A stretch of 64,000 nt of DNA from Alphaproteobacteria bacterium. Lineage in GTDB: Bacteria > Pseudomonadota > Alphaproteobacteria > CACIAM-22H2. Numbering within the stretch: position 1 is the stretch's first letter; every line of letters begins with the position of its first letter. The notes under the pieces are model-generated. The model did no database searches, was not told the origin of the DNA, and was given only the letters and a program-made list of their open reading frames with translations. Where the stretch lies: NCBI GenBank assembly GCA_016793165.1, contig JAEULA010000065.1, positions 248,001 to 312,000 of the forward strand, in the 5' to 3' direction. Positions 52,146 through 61,149 of this stretch are shown here, piece by piece. Position numbers and translations under genes: made by a program.

Positions 52146-52238
52146 ACCGCCCGACACCGCGACGGAACCGGCGCCTCCGCGCGCGGCGGAGCTCCGGAGC
52201 AACGTCGACCCGGCGGTGATCGCGGGCGCCGCTTCGGC

Positions 52239-53567
52239 CTAGCGCGACGGATCGCGGGACCGCAGGATCGGCCAGAACCAGGCGAGGGCCGCGATCTGGA
52301 GCAGCATGAGCGCGCCGATGACGGCGCGATGCGCCGCTCCCGGCGCGAGACCCGTGGTCGCCTGCACGCCGGCGATCGCCCAGCCGACGAGGGCCTGCAA
52401 CGCGAAGGCGCCGGCGAAGACCGCGAGATTGAGGGCCGTATTGACGCGGCCGGCCATGCCTGCCGGGAAGGCCTGGGTCATGAGCGTGTAGGCGAAGATC
52501 GTGGCGCAGCCGAACAGGGTGAACGCGAACCAGAGCGGCGCCAGGAAGCTCGTCGCGCCGAGCGCGATGGGAACCTCGACCGCCGTGAAGGCGATGAAGA
52601 AGGCCGCCAGGATGCGTCGCTTGTCGACGCCGCGCTTGATCAGCGGCTCGACGGCGACGCCGCCGAGCAGGTGGCCGGCGATGATGGAGCAGGCGATCAC
52701 GAGCAGCACGTTGGCGCGCGCCGACGCGTCGAGGCCGGCGACGTGCTCGAGCCAGGGAGCCGCCCAGAGACTCTGATAGGCCAGGAACATCCCGTGCGTG
52801 AGGACGGTGATCGGCATCACGCGCCAGAACAGCGCCGAAACGAATACCCGCTTCACGCCCGCGAGCTGGTCGGCGAAGGCGGCCTCGCCCCCGCCGCCGC
52901 GCTCGGGCGCGGTCAGCAGGATGTTCGTCGCGACGGCGATGCTCACCCCCGCGAGGACCGTCATCGCCGTGCGCCAGTCGACCAAGGACAGCGCCCATTG
53001 CAGCGGCAGCGTGGCGATCGCCGCGCCGATGCCGCCGGCCGCCAGCAGGATGCCGTTGACGAGGACGAGGCGCTGCGGCGGCCAGTACAGGACATTGGCC
53101 TTGAAGCCGGACATCAGGCCGCCGCATACGCCGAGACCGATCAGGGCGCGGCCCAGCGCCAGCATCGGCACCGAGGCGGCATGGGCATAGACGAAGGCGC
53201 CGAGTCCGGCGATGAGGAACAGCGTCCCGTTAACGCGTCGCGGGCCGTAGCGGTCGAGCAGCACGCCGAGCGGGATCTGCGCCGCCGCGAAGGCCGCGAA
53301 ATAGGCGGAGGTCAGGACGCCGACGTCCGCGGGCGCGATCGCGAACTCGGCGGCGAGCTGCGGCGCGATCACCGCATTGGTGCCGCGCAGCAGATAGCTC
53401 ATGAGATAGCCCGCCGCGAAGGGCAGGAAGCAGCGGAGGATGAGCGCGACCGTGGACGTGACGACCTCCCGCGGCGCGACGTCGGCGTCAGGCGCGACGA
53501 CGGCCGGCGACGAACCACAGCCACATCGCGCCCTGCAGCGCCACCAGCGCGGCGAGCACCACGCCAT
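52239..53567 (-). CDS. MFS transporter, second of a tandem pair
   Basis: 442 residues from ATG 53567; twelve membrane helices, with the MFS loop motif LDRYGPRRV near 105 and the LPFAAGYLMSYLLR helix 1. The start is doubtful: this ATG lies 80 bases inside the upstream MFS gene, and no ATG, GTG or TTG occurs between that gene's stop and an internal ATG at about 53402 that would cut helix 1. Protein sequence is clearly homologous to the neighbour (FLPFAAGYL, LTSAYFA, MAGFKAN/MSGFKAN, RRGVDKR/RRGVDKG), so the pair arose by duplication. Substrate unknown. Confidence 0.8.
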   Translation of the reverse strand: MAWCSPRWWRCRARCGCGSSPAVVAPDADVAPREVVTSTVALILRCFLPFAAGYLMSYLLRGTNAVIAPQLAAEFAIAPADVGVLTSAYFAAFAAAQIPLGVLLDRYGPRRVNGTLFLIAGLGAFVYAHAASVPMLALGRALIGLGVCGGLMSGFKANVLYWPPQRLVLVNGILLAAGGIGAAIATLPLQWALSLVDWRTAMTVLAGVSIAVATNILLTAPERGGGGEAAFADQLAGVKRVFVSALFWRVMPITVLTHGMFLAYQSLWAAPWLEHVAGLDASARANVLLVIACSIIAGHLLGGVAVEPLIKRGVDKRRILAAFFIAFTAVEVPIALGATSFLAPLWFAFTLFGCATIFAYTLMTQAFPAGMAGRVNTALNLAVFAGAFALQALVGWAIAGVQATTGLAPGAAHRAVIGALMLLQIAALAWFWPILRSRDPSR

Positions 53568-54720
53568 GGGCGCCGGCCCGGGTCACCGCGAAGCCGTGCT
53601 CGACCCAGACGAGGGCGTGGCCGATCGACGCCTGGATGAGGAACGCGACGAGGAAGACGACGAGATTGATCGCCGTGTTGAGACGGCCGGCGAGGTCTCG
53701 CGGGAACAGGGGCGTCAGGATCACATAGGCGATGACGCTGCCGGTCCCCAGGACCACGTAGAGCACCCAAAGCGCCACGGCGCCGCGGCTCGGCCCCAGC
53801 GCGAGGCCGGCCTGGAGGAGGATGAACGCTCCGGTATAGACGGCGAAGAGCGTGCCCTTGTCGACGCCGCGGCGGCCGAGGGCGTCGGTCACGGCGCCGC
53901 TCAGCAGATAGCCGGGGATGATGCCGAGCAGGACGAGGAGCATCGCGACGGGAACCTCGGCCGGCGCGAACCCTGCGACGTCGACGAGCCACGGCGCGGT
54001 CCACAGCGTGTGGTAGGCCTGGAACACGGATTGCGTGAAGGCGGAGAGGGGGACGACGGCCCAGAACGCCCGGGCCGTGAAGATCCGGCGGACGCCGTCG
54101 AGCGCCTCGCCCAGTCCCGACACCGTGGCCGGACGACGATCGGGCACGATCCGCCAGACGATCGCCGCGAGCACCAGCGCGCAAGCGGTGAGGACATGGA
54201 ACACACCGCGCCATCCCACCGCATCGGCGAGCCAGGTGACCGGCAGCGTTCCGACGGCACCGCCGACGCCGGCAAAGGCCATCAGGACGCCATTGGCCGT
54301 GCCCAGCCGTTCGGGAGGCCAGAACAGCGTGTTCGCCTTGAACCCGGCCATCAGGCAGGTCGCCACGCCGACGCCGATGAGCCCGCGCGCGAGGGCGAGG
54401 CCGGCCAGCGTCGTCGCCTGCGAGAACAGCAGCGCCCCGATCGCGGCGAAGACGAGCAGCACCGCCTGCACGCGCCGCGGCCCGTAACGGTCGAGGAGCA
54501 CGCCCGCGGGGATCTGCAGCAGCACGAAGCCGGCGAAATAGGCGCTGGTCAGCACGCCGAGCGCCGCGATGTCGATCTGGAGCTCCGCGGCGAGGCGCGG
54601 TCCCACGACCGCGTTCACCGTGCGGAAGATGTAGGAGAGCAGGTATCCCGCCGCGAAGGGCAGGAAGCAGGTCAGGACGACGCGCGCGAAGCCGCCGTCG
54701 CGTGAGTCACCGGGGCTCAC
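53488..54720 (-). CDS. MFS transporter, first of a tandem pair
   Basis: 410 residues from GTG 54720, which overlaps the stop of the upstream hypothetical gene (GTGA). Twelve membrane helices; helix 1 CFLPFAAGYLLSYIFRTVNA, loop motif VLLDRYGPRRV, and the helix 7 region TQSVFQAYHTLWTAPWL. The family resembles nitrate/sugar-acid or hexuronate-type carriers, but no substrate can be assigned. Paralogue of the next gene. Confidence 0.85.
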   Translation of the reverse strand: MSPGDSRDGGFARVVLTCFLPFAAGYLLSYIFRTVNAVVGPRLAAELQIDIAALGVLTSAYFAGFVLLQIPAGVLLDRYGPRRVQAVLLVFAAIGALLFSQATTLAGLALARGLIGVGVATCLMAGFKANTLFWPPERLGTANGVLMAFAGVGGAVGTLPVTWLADAVGWRGVFHVLTACALVLAAIVWRIVPDRRPATVSGLGEALDGVRRIFTARAFWAVVPLSAFTQSVFQAYHTLWTAPWLVDVAGFAPAEVPVAMLLVLLGIIPGYLLSGAVTDALGRRGVDKGTLFAVYTGAFILLQAGLALGPSRGAVALWVLYVVLGTGSVIAYVILTPLFPRDLAGRLNTAINLVVFLVAFLIQASIGHALVWVEHGFAVTRAGAHGVVLAALVALQGAMWLWFVAGRRRA

Positions 54721-55070
54721 GCCTCGTCGGCGAGCGCGACGCTGCGGCCGATGGCCGTGAGCTTGCAGACCAGCCAGTCCGGCTTCATCGGATTGTTGAA
54801 CCAGGGCTCGGCCCACCCCTGGTCGAGGCAGCTCCTGATCGTGCGGGAATCGACGCGACGACCGTCGTCCCAGAACAGCGGCAGCTTGCCGCCGGCCTGA
54901 TCGAGGCCACGCTGCAGCCACTCGCGTTGCGCCGGCGTCGGCAGGCCGGGGGCGTCGGCGAGACTCGACGGGCGGCCGCGGCGACGCGGCGCGATCTCCG
55001 GCACCGGCTTGCGCCGCAGCGGGAACGGGATCGGCTCTCCGGACTTCACTGACATCGGGCGTTCCGCCAT
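54717..55070 (-). CDS. Conserved-looking hypothetical protein with AT-hook-like motif
   Basis: 117 residues from ATG 55070 (ATG 55055 is also possible). N-terminal third is basic with APRRRGRPSS, an AT-hook-like Arg-Gly-Arg-Pro core. The C-terminal part (REWLQRGLDQAGGKLPLFWDDGRR..., WAEPWFNNPMKPDWLVCKLTAIGR) looks folded with many aromatic residues. The stop overlaps the GTG of the first MFS gene, so translation is coupled. I do not recognise a family; it might be a DNA-binding regulator of the transporters, which is inference. Confidence 0.65.
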   Translation of the reverse strand: MAERPMSVKSGEPIPFPLRRKPVPEIAPRRRGRPSSLADAPGLPTPAQREWLQRGLDQAGGKLPLFWDDGRRVDSRTIRSCLDQGWAEPWFNNPMKPDWLVCKLTAIGRSVALADEA

Positions 55071-55236
55071 GGGCGCTTGCGCGCTGGTTCGTTGAAGGCG
55101 GCGGAGATTAGTCCGGGGGCCGCAGCGCTGAAAGAGAACGCGTGCGGAACATCGACGATCGCGGTGCGGAGGTCCGCGATCCATCGCCGCCGGGGCGGGA
55201 AGGGCGGCCCGCCTCGGCGACGCGGCGCAGCGGCGG

Positions 55237-55845
55237 TCAGCCGCGCGCCGCCTTGAGCGCGGCAGCGACCTTGGCGACGCGCGCGCCGTGCACCTTCGCG
55301 ACCGCGACGTCGTCGGCGGTCGGCGGCTGGTTCTGTCCGGACACGGTCGATGCGCCGTAGGGCGTGCCGGCCTTGAACAGCGCCGGGTCGACATAGCCGG
55401 CGGGCACGATGATGAAGCCGAGATGCGCCAGCGGCGCGTAGAGCGTGAGCAGCGTGGTCTCGTTCCCGCCATGCAGGGTCTGCGTCGAGACGATCGCCGC
55501 TCCGGCCTTGCCGTTGATCTTGCCCTGGAACCACAGGCCGCCGAGGGAATCGATGAAGGCCTTCAGCTCGGCGGAGACGTTGCCGAAGCGCGTCGGCGTC
55601 CCGAACGCGACGGCGTCGGCCCATTCGATGTCGGCCGTCGTCGGCGCGCCGTATGCGGCATCCATGCGCCCGGCATTCTCCTTCCAGCCCGGCACGCCGG
55701 CGATGACGTCGGCGCCGACGATGTCGCGCGCGCGGCGCAGCCGGGTCTCGGCGCCCGCCGACTGGGCACCCTCGGCGAAAGCCTTGGCGAGCGCCTCGGT
55801 CGAGCCGTTGCGCGAGTAGAAAGCGACGAGAACGTTGGTGGCCAT
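55237..55845 (-). CDS. wrbA: NAD(P)H:quinone oxidoreductase, WrbA type
   Basis: 202 residues, flavodoxin-like. FMN phosphate loop VAFYSRNGSTEALA near 8-21, FGTPTRFGNVSAELKAFIDSLGGLW near 81-105, and the conserved STQTLHGGNETTLLTLYAPLAHLGFI. Two-electron quinone reduction in the cytosol, protecting against redox cycling. Divergent from the next MFS gene; 166 non-coding bases separate it from the hypothetical gene on its 3' side. Confidence 0.95.
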   Translation of the reverse strand: MATNVLVAFYSRNGSTEALAKAFAEGAQSAGAETRLRRARDIVGADVIAGVPGWKENAGRMDAAYGAPTTADIEWADAVAFGTPTRFGNVSAELKAFIDSLGGLWFQGKINGKAGAAIVSTQTLHGGNETTLLTLYAPLAHLGFIIVPAGYVDPALFKAGTPYGASTVSGQNQPPTADDVAVAKVHGARVAKVAAALKAARG

Positions 55846-55980
55846 GGTGAATCCCCGGATCTGGATGAGGGCGACAAGCTAAGGCGGCAGGCCGGGGAAT
55901 CGAGCCCTGCGTGGTCGACACAGTGTTCATGCCCAGTGGACGATGGACTTGGCGCGTCGAGCCGCGGATCATCGCGCGCC

Positions 55981-57201
55981 ATGCGTCGCGCTTCACCCGC
56001 CCTAGCCCAGGGATTCACGAATGTCGGTCACAGCCTGGACCACATCCTGACCCTGCTCTACCCGACGGTCGTCCTCGTGCTCGAGCGGGAGTGGGGACGG
56101 TCCTATGGCGAGTTGATCGGGCTGATGCTCGTCGGCCAGGTGCTGTTCGGCGCCATGGCCTTGCCAGCGGGGTGGTTTGCCGATCGCTGGTCGACGCTCG
56201 GGATGATGGCGATCTACTTCCTGGGCAGCGGCGTGGCGGCGATCCTCACGGGCTTCGCCTCGACACCGTCCGGCCTCGCGATCGGTCTGGCCGCGATCGG
56301 CTTCTTCGCCGCGATCTACCATCCCGTCGGCATGGCCTGGCTCGTGCGCAGCACCCTCAATCGCGGCCGCGCGCTCGGCTGGAACGGCATGTTCGGCTCG
56401 ATCGGCATCGCCCTCGGGCCGGTGATCGCGGGCGCGCTGTGCCAGTGGTGGTCCTGGCGTGCCGCCTTCATCGTGCCGGGCGCGATCACGGCGGCGCTGG
56501 GACTCGCGCTTCTCGCGTCGTGGCGCCTGGGCTGGCTGGTCGAGGCCGACGCCGTGCCGCGCCATGCGCCGCCGCCGCCGCCGCGCGGGGAAATGGTCCG
56601 CGTCTTCGTGCTGCTGTCGGTGACGATGACGTGCGGCGCGCTGGTCTACCAGTCGCTGACCATCGTCCTGCCGAAGCTCTTCGCGGAGCGGCTGGGCGAG
56701 GCGACCGGGCTCGGCGCCTTCGGCATCGGCGGCCTGGTCGGGGTCGTCTACCTCTGCGCCGGAGCCTCGATGCCGATCAGCGGCTGGCTCGCCGACAAGT
56801 TCGCGACCCAGCGCACGTATCTGGCCTCGTTCGCGCTGCAGGCGCCGCTGCTGCTCTTCGCCGCGTTCCTGGATTCCTGGCCGCTGCTGGCGGTCACGAT
56901 CGGCCTGGTCTTCGTGAGCACGCTGGCCGGTCCGGCCGAGAACAAGCTGCTGGCGCACTACACGCCGGGCCGCTGGCAGGGCACGGGCTACGGCGCCAAG
57001 TTCGTGCTCGCCCTCGGCGTGTCGGCAAGCGCGATCCCGCTGATCGCCTGGATCTACGGATCGACCGGCGGGTTCTTCTGGCTGTTCATCCTGATGGGCG
57101 GCCTCGCGGGCACGGCCCTGCTGGGGGCCGCGCTGATCCCGGCCAAGGCCGGCGCCGCCGCGCCGCAGCCGGCGCGCGCGAGCCCGGCGCCCGCGGAGTA
57201 G
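55981..57201 (+). CDS. MFS transporter (fosmidomycin-resistance/Fsr-like)
   Basis: 406 residues from ATG 55981. Twelve membrane helices; N-terminus QGFTNVGHSLDHILTLLYPTVV and the helix region IGFFAAIYHPVGMAWLVR match the Fsr/FsrA-like branch of the family. A central polar loop (PRHAPPPPPRGE) separates the halves. Substrate unknown, probably drug or metabolite efflux. The open frame upstream overlaps wrbA and is ignored. Convergent with metY, the stops being three bases apart. Confidence 0.85.
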   Translation: MRRASPALAQGFTNVGHSLDHILTLLYPTVVLVLEREWGRSYGELIGLMLVGQVLFGAMALPAGWFADRWSTLGMMAIYFLGSGVAAILTGFASTPSGLAIGLAAIGFFAAIYHPVGMAWLVRSTLNRGRALGWNGMFGSIGIALGPVIAGALCQWWSWRAAFIVPGAITAALGLALLASWRLGWLVEADAVPRHAPPPPPRGEMVRVFVLLSVTMTCGALVYQSLTIVLPKLFAERLGEATGLGAFGIGGLVGVVYLCAGASMPISGWLADKFATQRTYLASFALQAPLLLFAAFLDSWPLLAVTIGLVFVSTLAGPAENKLLAHYTPGRWQGTGYGAKFVLALGVSASAIPLIAWIYGSTGGFFWLFILMGGLAGTALLGAALIPAKAGAAAPQPARASPAPAE

Positions 57202-57204
57202 CGC

Positions 57205-58512
57205 TCAGACGGCCGCGAGGGCGCGATCGAGATCGTGGATGAGATCGTCCGCGTTCTCGATCCCGATCGACAGTCGCAGCACGTCGGGTCCGGCGCCCGC
57301 CTTGATCTGCTGCTCCTCGCTGAGCTGGCGATGCGTCGTCGACGCCGGGTGGATCACGAGCGAGCGCGTGTCGCCGATATTCGCGAGATGCGAGAACAGC
57401 TCGACGTTCTCGACCAGCTTCACGCCCGCCGCGAAGCCGCCCTTGACGCCGATCGTGAAGACTGAGCCGAAGCCGCGTGCCAGGTACTTGCGGGCCAGTC
57501 CGTGGAACGGGCTGCTCTCGAGCCCGACATACGACACCCAGGCCACGGCGGGATGGTCGGCGAGGAACCGCGCGACCTTCAGCGCATTGGCGCAGTGGCG
57601 CTCCATGCGCAGATGCAGTGTCTCGATGCCGGTGAGGGTCATGAACGCGTTCATCGGCGCCATCGTCGGGCCGAGATCGCGCAGGCCGACCGCGCGCGTC
57701 TTCATCGAATAGCCGAAGTCTCCGAAGGTCTCGGCGAAGGTGAGCCCGTGATAGGCCGGGTCGGGCCGGGTGAGCGACGGATAGCGCTCGGCATTGCGCG
57801 CCCAGTCGAAGCGGCCGGACTCGATCACCACGCCGCCCATCGAGGTGCCGTGGCCGGAGAGGAATTTCGTCGTCGAATGGATGACGATGTCCGCGCCCCA
57901 CTCGAACGGCCGGAACAGCCACGGCGAGGCCATGGTGTTGTCGACCATCAGCAGGATGCCCGCGTCGCGCGCGATCGCGGCGACCGGCTCGATGTCGACG
58001 ACGATGCCGCCGGGATTGGCGAGGACCTCGAGGAAGATGGCCTTCGTCCTGGGCGTGATGGCGCGGCGGAAGTTCTCGGGGTCGGTCGGGTCGACGAAGG
58101 TTACCTTCCAGCCGAACTTCCGGAAGGTCTGCGAGAACTGCGTGATCGAGCCGCCGTAGAGGTTGCGCGAAGCGACGAACTCGTCGCCCGGCTCCATGAT
58201 CGTGAAGAAGGCGAGCAGTTGCGCCGCGTGGCCCGAGGCCGCTGCGACCGCACCGCGTCCGCCCTCGAGCGCCGCGACGCGCTCCTCCAGCGCCGACACC
58301 GTCGGATTTCCGATGCGCGTGTAGATGTAGCCGAAGTCCTGCAGGTTGAAGAGGGACGCCGCATGGTCGACATCGTCGAATACGTAGGACGTCGTCTGGT
58401 AGATCGGCACGTTGCGCGCGCCTGTCGTCGGATCCGGCGACGCGCCGGCATGGACCGCGCGGGTCTCGAAGGCGTAGGGACGGTCGGCGCGCGCGGGGCG
58501 TTCCTCGGGCAT
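57205..58512 (-). CDS. metY: O-acetylhomoserine aminocarboxypropyltransferase
   Basis: Direct sulfhydrylation of O-acetylhomoserine to homocysteine in methionine synthesis. 435 residues, PLP-dependent. The PLP Lys is in IHSTTKFLSGHGTSMGG (about 216); the N-terminal AFETRAVHAGASPDPTTGARNVPIYQT and the VDNTMASPWL segment mark the Cys/Met-metabolism family. I see no SAM-II riboswitch in the 40-base leader. Immediately downstream of LysE and GDT1 exporter genes. Confidence 0.95.
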   Translation of the reverse strand: MPEERPARADRPYAFETRAVHAGASPDPTTGARNVPIYQTTSYVFDDVDHAASLFNLQDFGYIYTRIGNPTVSALEERVAALEGGRGAVAAASGHAAQLLAFFTIMEPGDEFVASRNLYGGSITQFSQTFRKFGWKVTFVDPTDPENFRRAITPRTKAIFLEVLANPGGIVVDIEPVAAIARDAGILLMVDNTMASPWLFRPFEWGADIVIHSTTKFLSGHGTSMGGVVIESGRFDWARNAERYPSLTRPDPAYHGLTFAETFGDFGYSMKTRAVGLRDLGPTMAPMNAFMTLTGIETLHLRMERHCANALKVARFLADHPAVAWVSYVGLESSPFHGLARKYLARGFGSVFTIGVKGGFAAGVKLVENVELFSHLANIGDTRSLVIHPASTTHRQLSEEQQIKAGAGPDVLRLSIGIENADDLIHDLDRALAAV

Positions 58513-58552
58513 GTCTCGTTCCTTCGGCGGCGAGAGTGGGGCTCGCGCGTGA

Positions 58553-59170
58553 CTACCACGCGATGGCGGCGACCGACCACAAGGCGAACGCCGCGAGCGT
58601 CGCGGCGGACCCCACCCGGATCCAGCGTCGCGCCGCGAGCGGCAGCTGCCCGCGCAAGGCGCCGATGATCGCGGCCAGCGTCAGCCACCATGCCGCGGAT
58701 CCGAGGAACACGCCGGCGACGACGACCAGCGGGCTGCCGCTGGCGGCGAGGTCGGCGCCGAGGCTGCTGAAGATCGCGATGAAGGACAGGATCGTCGCGG
58801 GATTCGCCAGGGTGAGCACGAACACCGCGCCGAAGCTGGCGAGAAGCCCGCCGTGCACGTCGATCCTCGCGGCGCGCGCCGCATCGCCGTCGCGCAGGAT
58901 CCGCCACGCGATCGCCGCCAGCAGGATGCCGCCGGCCATGCGGATCGGCGTCTGCCAGGCGACGAGGCGCATGGTGATCGCGGTGACGCCGAAACCGGCG
59001 AGGGCGCCGTAGACGCCGTCGGCAGCGGCGGCGCCGAGGCCGGCGACGAAGGCGGCGAGCGGGCCGCGGCTGATGCCGCGCTCGATGCACAGGAGCCCGA
59101 TCGGGCCGACGGGGGCGGCGATCGACAGGCCGATCACCATCGCCTTCAGGAAGAGGGCGGCCTCGGGCAC
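58553..59170 (-). CDS. LysE-family amino-acid exporter
   Basis: 205 residues, six hydrophobic segments. The family signature near the N-terminus is SIAAPVGPIGLLCIERGISRG (about 17-37). Exports amino acids such as lysine, threonine or homoserine lactone from the cytosol; the particular substrate is unknown. Its start is one base from the GDT1 stop, and metY follows by 40 bases, so the three may share one transcript, perhaps linking methionine precursor supply and efflux. Confidence 0.88.
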   Translation of the reverse strand: MPEAALFLKAMVIGLSIAAPVGPIGLLCIERGISRGPLAAFVAGLGAAAADGVYGALAGFGVTAITMRLVAWQTPIRMAGGILLAAIAWRILRDGDAARAARIDVHGGLLASFGAVFVLTLANPATILSFIAIFSSLGADLAASGSPLVVVAGVFLGSAAWWLTLAAIIGALRGQLPLAARRWIRVGSAATLAAFALWSVAAIAW

Positions 59171-59171
59171 G

Positions 59172-59744
59172 TCACGCTCCGATTCCGCTCAGCGCCGCGA
59201 GCCCCAGCGCCGCGAAGACCGTCGCCGCCACGATGCGGATCGGCCGCAGCGGCAGGCGGCTCGCAAGCTTGCCGCCGGCCCAGACCACGGGTGCGTTCGC
59301 CAGCAGCATGCCGAAAGTCGTGCCGGCCACGACGGGCACCACGTGGTCGGGAAAGCGCGCGCCGAGCGCGATCGTCGCGATCTGGGTCTTGTCGCCGATC
59401 TCGACCAGGAAGAAGGCGATCAGCGTCGTGACGAAAGCGCCGCGACTTGTCGCCGCCGGCGCGTCGTCGTCGGAGAACTTGTCGGGGATCAGGGTCCAGC
59501 CCGCGACCGCGATGAAGGACACGCCGACGATCCAGCGGAACCACGGGCCCTCGAGGAGATGCGCAAGGAAGGCGCCGGCGGCGCCGGCGATGGCGTGATT
59601 GGCGATGGTCGCGGCGAGGATGCCGAGCACGATCGGCCAGGGCCGTCGGAACCGCGCGGCGAGCACGAGCGCGAGAAGCTGGGTCTTGTCGCCGATCTCG
59701 GCGAGCGCGACCACGCCGGTCGAGATCAGGAGGGATGACAGCAT
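59172..59744 (-). CDS. GDT1/TMEM165 (UPF0016) divalent-cation exporter
   Basis: 190 residues, two repeated halves of three helices each. The diagnostic E-x-G-D-K-T motif appears twice: AEIGDKTQLLAL near 16-26 and VEIGDKTQIATIAL near 113-126. The family exports manganese or calcium. I see no yybP-ykoY riboswitch in the 39-base gap upstream. It is coupled closely to the LysE gene. Confidence 0.93.
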   Translation of the reverse strand: MLSSLLISTGVVALAEIGDKTQLLALVLAARFRRPWPIVLGILAATIANHAIAGAAGAFLAHLLEGPWFRWIVGVSFIAVAGWTLIPDKFSDDDAPAATSRGAFVTTLIAFFLVEIGDKTQIATIALGARFPDHVVPVVAGTTFGMLLANAPVVWAGGKLASRLPLRPIRIVAATVFAALGLAALSGIGA

Positions 59745-59783
59745 CGGGTTGCTGGAAGCGGAGGGGACGGGACGCCGTGACCG

Positions 59784-60269
59784 TCAGCGCGGCGCGCGGC
59801 GACGCTTCGAGGAGATCACGCCCGAGTTTATGCCGCCCCAGGACAGCTCGCCGCTGAGCCGCCCGTACTCGATCTTGGGGCATCGGTTCATGACGACCTT
59901 GATGCCGGCGGCCTCGGCGCGCGCGGCGGCGCCGTCGTTGCGGACCCCGAGCTGCATCCAGACGATCGGCGCCTTCAAGGCGATCGCCTCGTCCGTGATC
60001 GCGCCGGCCGCCTCCGAGTTGCGGAAGATGTCGACCATGTCGATCTTGACCGGCACGTCCTTGAGCGCGGCATAGACCGTCTCGCCCAGGATCTCCTGTC
60101 CCGCCGCCGCCGGATTGACGGGGATCACGCGGTAGCCCTTGTTCTGCAGGTACTTCATCGCAAAGAAGCTCGGGCGGTTCCAGTTCGGCGAAGCCCCCAC
60201 CATCGCGATCACGCGGGTGTCGCGCAGGATCGCGCGGATGTAGTCGTCGGAATAGGCGTCATGGTTCAT
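59784..60269 (-). CDS. CoA-binding domain protein (YccU-like)
   Basis: 161 residues, a Rossmann-like CoA-binding fold: VIAMVGASPNWNRPSFFAMKYLQNKGYRV, PVNPAAAGQEILGE, WMQLGVRN and VMNRCPKIEYGRL. Function of the family is not known in detail; a role in acyl-CoA sensing is possible. ATG 60269 overlaps the enoyl-CoA hydratase stop by four bases (ATGA). Confidence 0.9.
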   Translation of the reverse strand: MNHDAYSDDYIRAILRDTRVIAMVGASPNWNRPSFFAMKYLQNKGYRVIPVNPAAAGQEILGETVYAALKDVPVKIDMVDIFRNSEAAGAITDEAIALKAPIVWMQLGVRNDGAAARAEAAGIKVVMNRCPKIEYGRLSGELSWGGINSGVISSKRRRAPR

Positions 60270-61072
60270 CGGCCGCACCAGACGGGCTGGGTCTTGCCGA
60301 TGAAGGCATCGATGCCGATGGCGGCGTCCTGCGCCAGCATGTTCGTGGTCATGACCTCGCTCGCATACGCATAGGCGGCGGCGAGATCGAGCTCTGCCTG
60401 CCGGTAGAAGGCCGACTTGCCGATCGCCAGGGTCAGGGGCGACTTGCCGGCGACCGTCGCGGCGAGCCGCGCGGTCGCGGCCAGGAGCTCGTCGTCGGGC
60501 ACCACGTGGCTCACGAGCCCGAACTGCTCGGCACCCGCGGCGTCGAGCAGCTCGCCGGTGAGCAGCATTCGCATCGCCCGCTTGCGCGGGACCGCACGCG
60601 ACAGGGCGACCATCGGCGTCGAGCAGAACAGCCCGATGTTCACCCCGGGAGTACCGAAGCGGGCGCTCGATGCGGCGACCGCAAGGTCGCAGCTCGCCAC
60701 GAGCTGGCAGCCGGCTGCCGTGGCGACGCCGTGCACCCTCGCGATGACCGGCTTGGGCAGCGCCACGATCGACATCATCAGCCGCGAGCATTGCTCGAAC
60801 ACGGCCTTGAATTCGTCGCGCGTCGACTTGGCGCGCAACTCGCGAAGATCGTGGCCGGCGCAGAAGCCCTTGCCCGCACCGGCGATGACGACGACACGGA
60901 CCGCCGGGTCGGCGGCGACGGCGTCGATCGCCGCCTGCAACTCGGCCATCAGCCCGGTCGACAACGCGTTGTACGCCTGGGGTCGATTGAGCTGCAGGAC
61001 GGCGACGCCCGCGGCATCCTCGCGCAGGATCGCCGGCGCCTCGGCGACAGGAGCGGCGCGCAGGGTCATCAT
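60266..61072 (-). CDS. Enoyl-CoA hydratase/isomerase
   Basis: 268 residues, crotonase fold. Oxyanion-hole segments: VVIAGAGKGFCAGHDLRELR near 61-80 and HGVATAAGCQLVASCDLAVAA near 113-133; a C-terminal trimerisation helix follows. The Glu near 144-164 that would be the catalytic base in hydratases is not in the usual form (FGTPGVNIGLFCSTPMVALSR), so it may act on another acyl-CoA. Coupled to the CoA-binding protein gene. Confidence 0.88.
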   Translation of the reverse strand: MMTLRAAPVAEAPAILREDAAGVAVLQLNRPQAYNALSTGLMAELQAAIDAVAADPAVRVVVIAGAGKGFCAGHDLRELRAKSTRDEFKAVFEQCSRLMMSIVALPKPVIARVHGVATAAGCQLVASCDLAVAASSARFGTPGVNIGLFCSTPMVALSRAVPRKRAMRMLLTGELLDAAGAEQFGLVSHVVPDDELLAATARLAATVAGKSPLTLAIGKSAFYRQAELDLAAAYAYASEVMTTNMLAQDAAIGIDAFIGKTQPVWCGR

Positions 61073-61149
61073 CGGCCTCCTGGACGAGCGGCGGGGTTCA
61101 CGGGTATTTGCCGCGCTGGTCGATGCGAATTCAAGCCGAAAGGGTCCCG

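Noticed and set aside
55288..55980. A longer N-terminus for the MFS gene at 55981
   Set aside because: The upstream open frame runs antisense through wrbA and encodes charged, non-membrane sequence; the helix 1 start at 55981 fits the family.
58513..58552. SAM-II riboswitch upstream of metY
   Set aside because: Known in alphaproteobacteria before methionine genes, but the gap is only 40 bases and lacks the expected conserved core.
59745..59783. yybP-ykoY manganese riboswitch upstream of the GDT1 gene
   Set aside because: The 39-base gap is too short and shows no matching stems.
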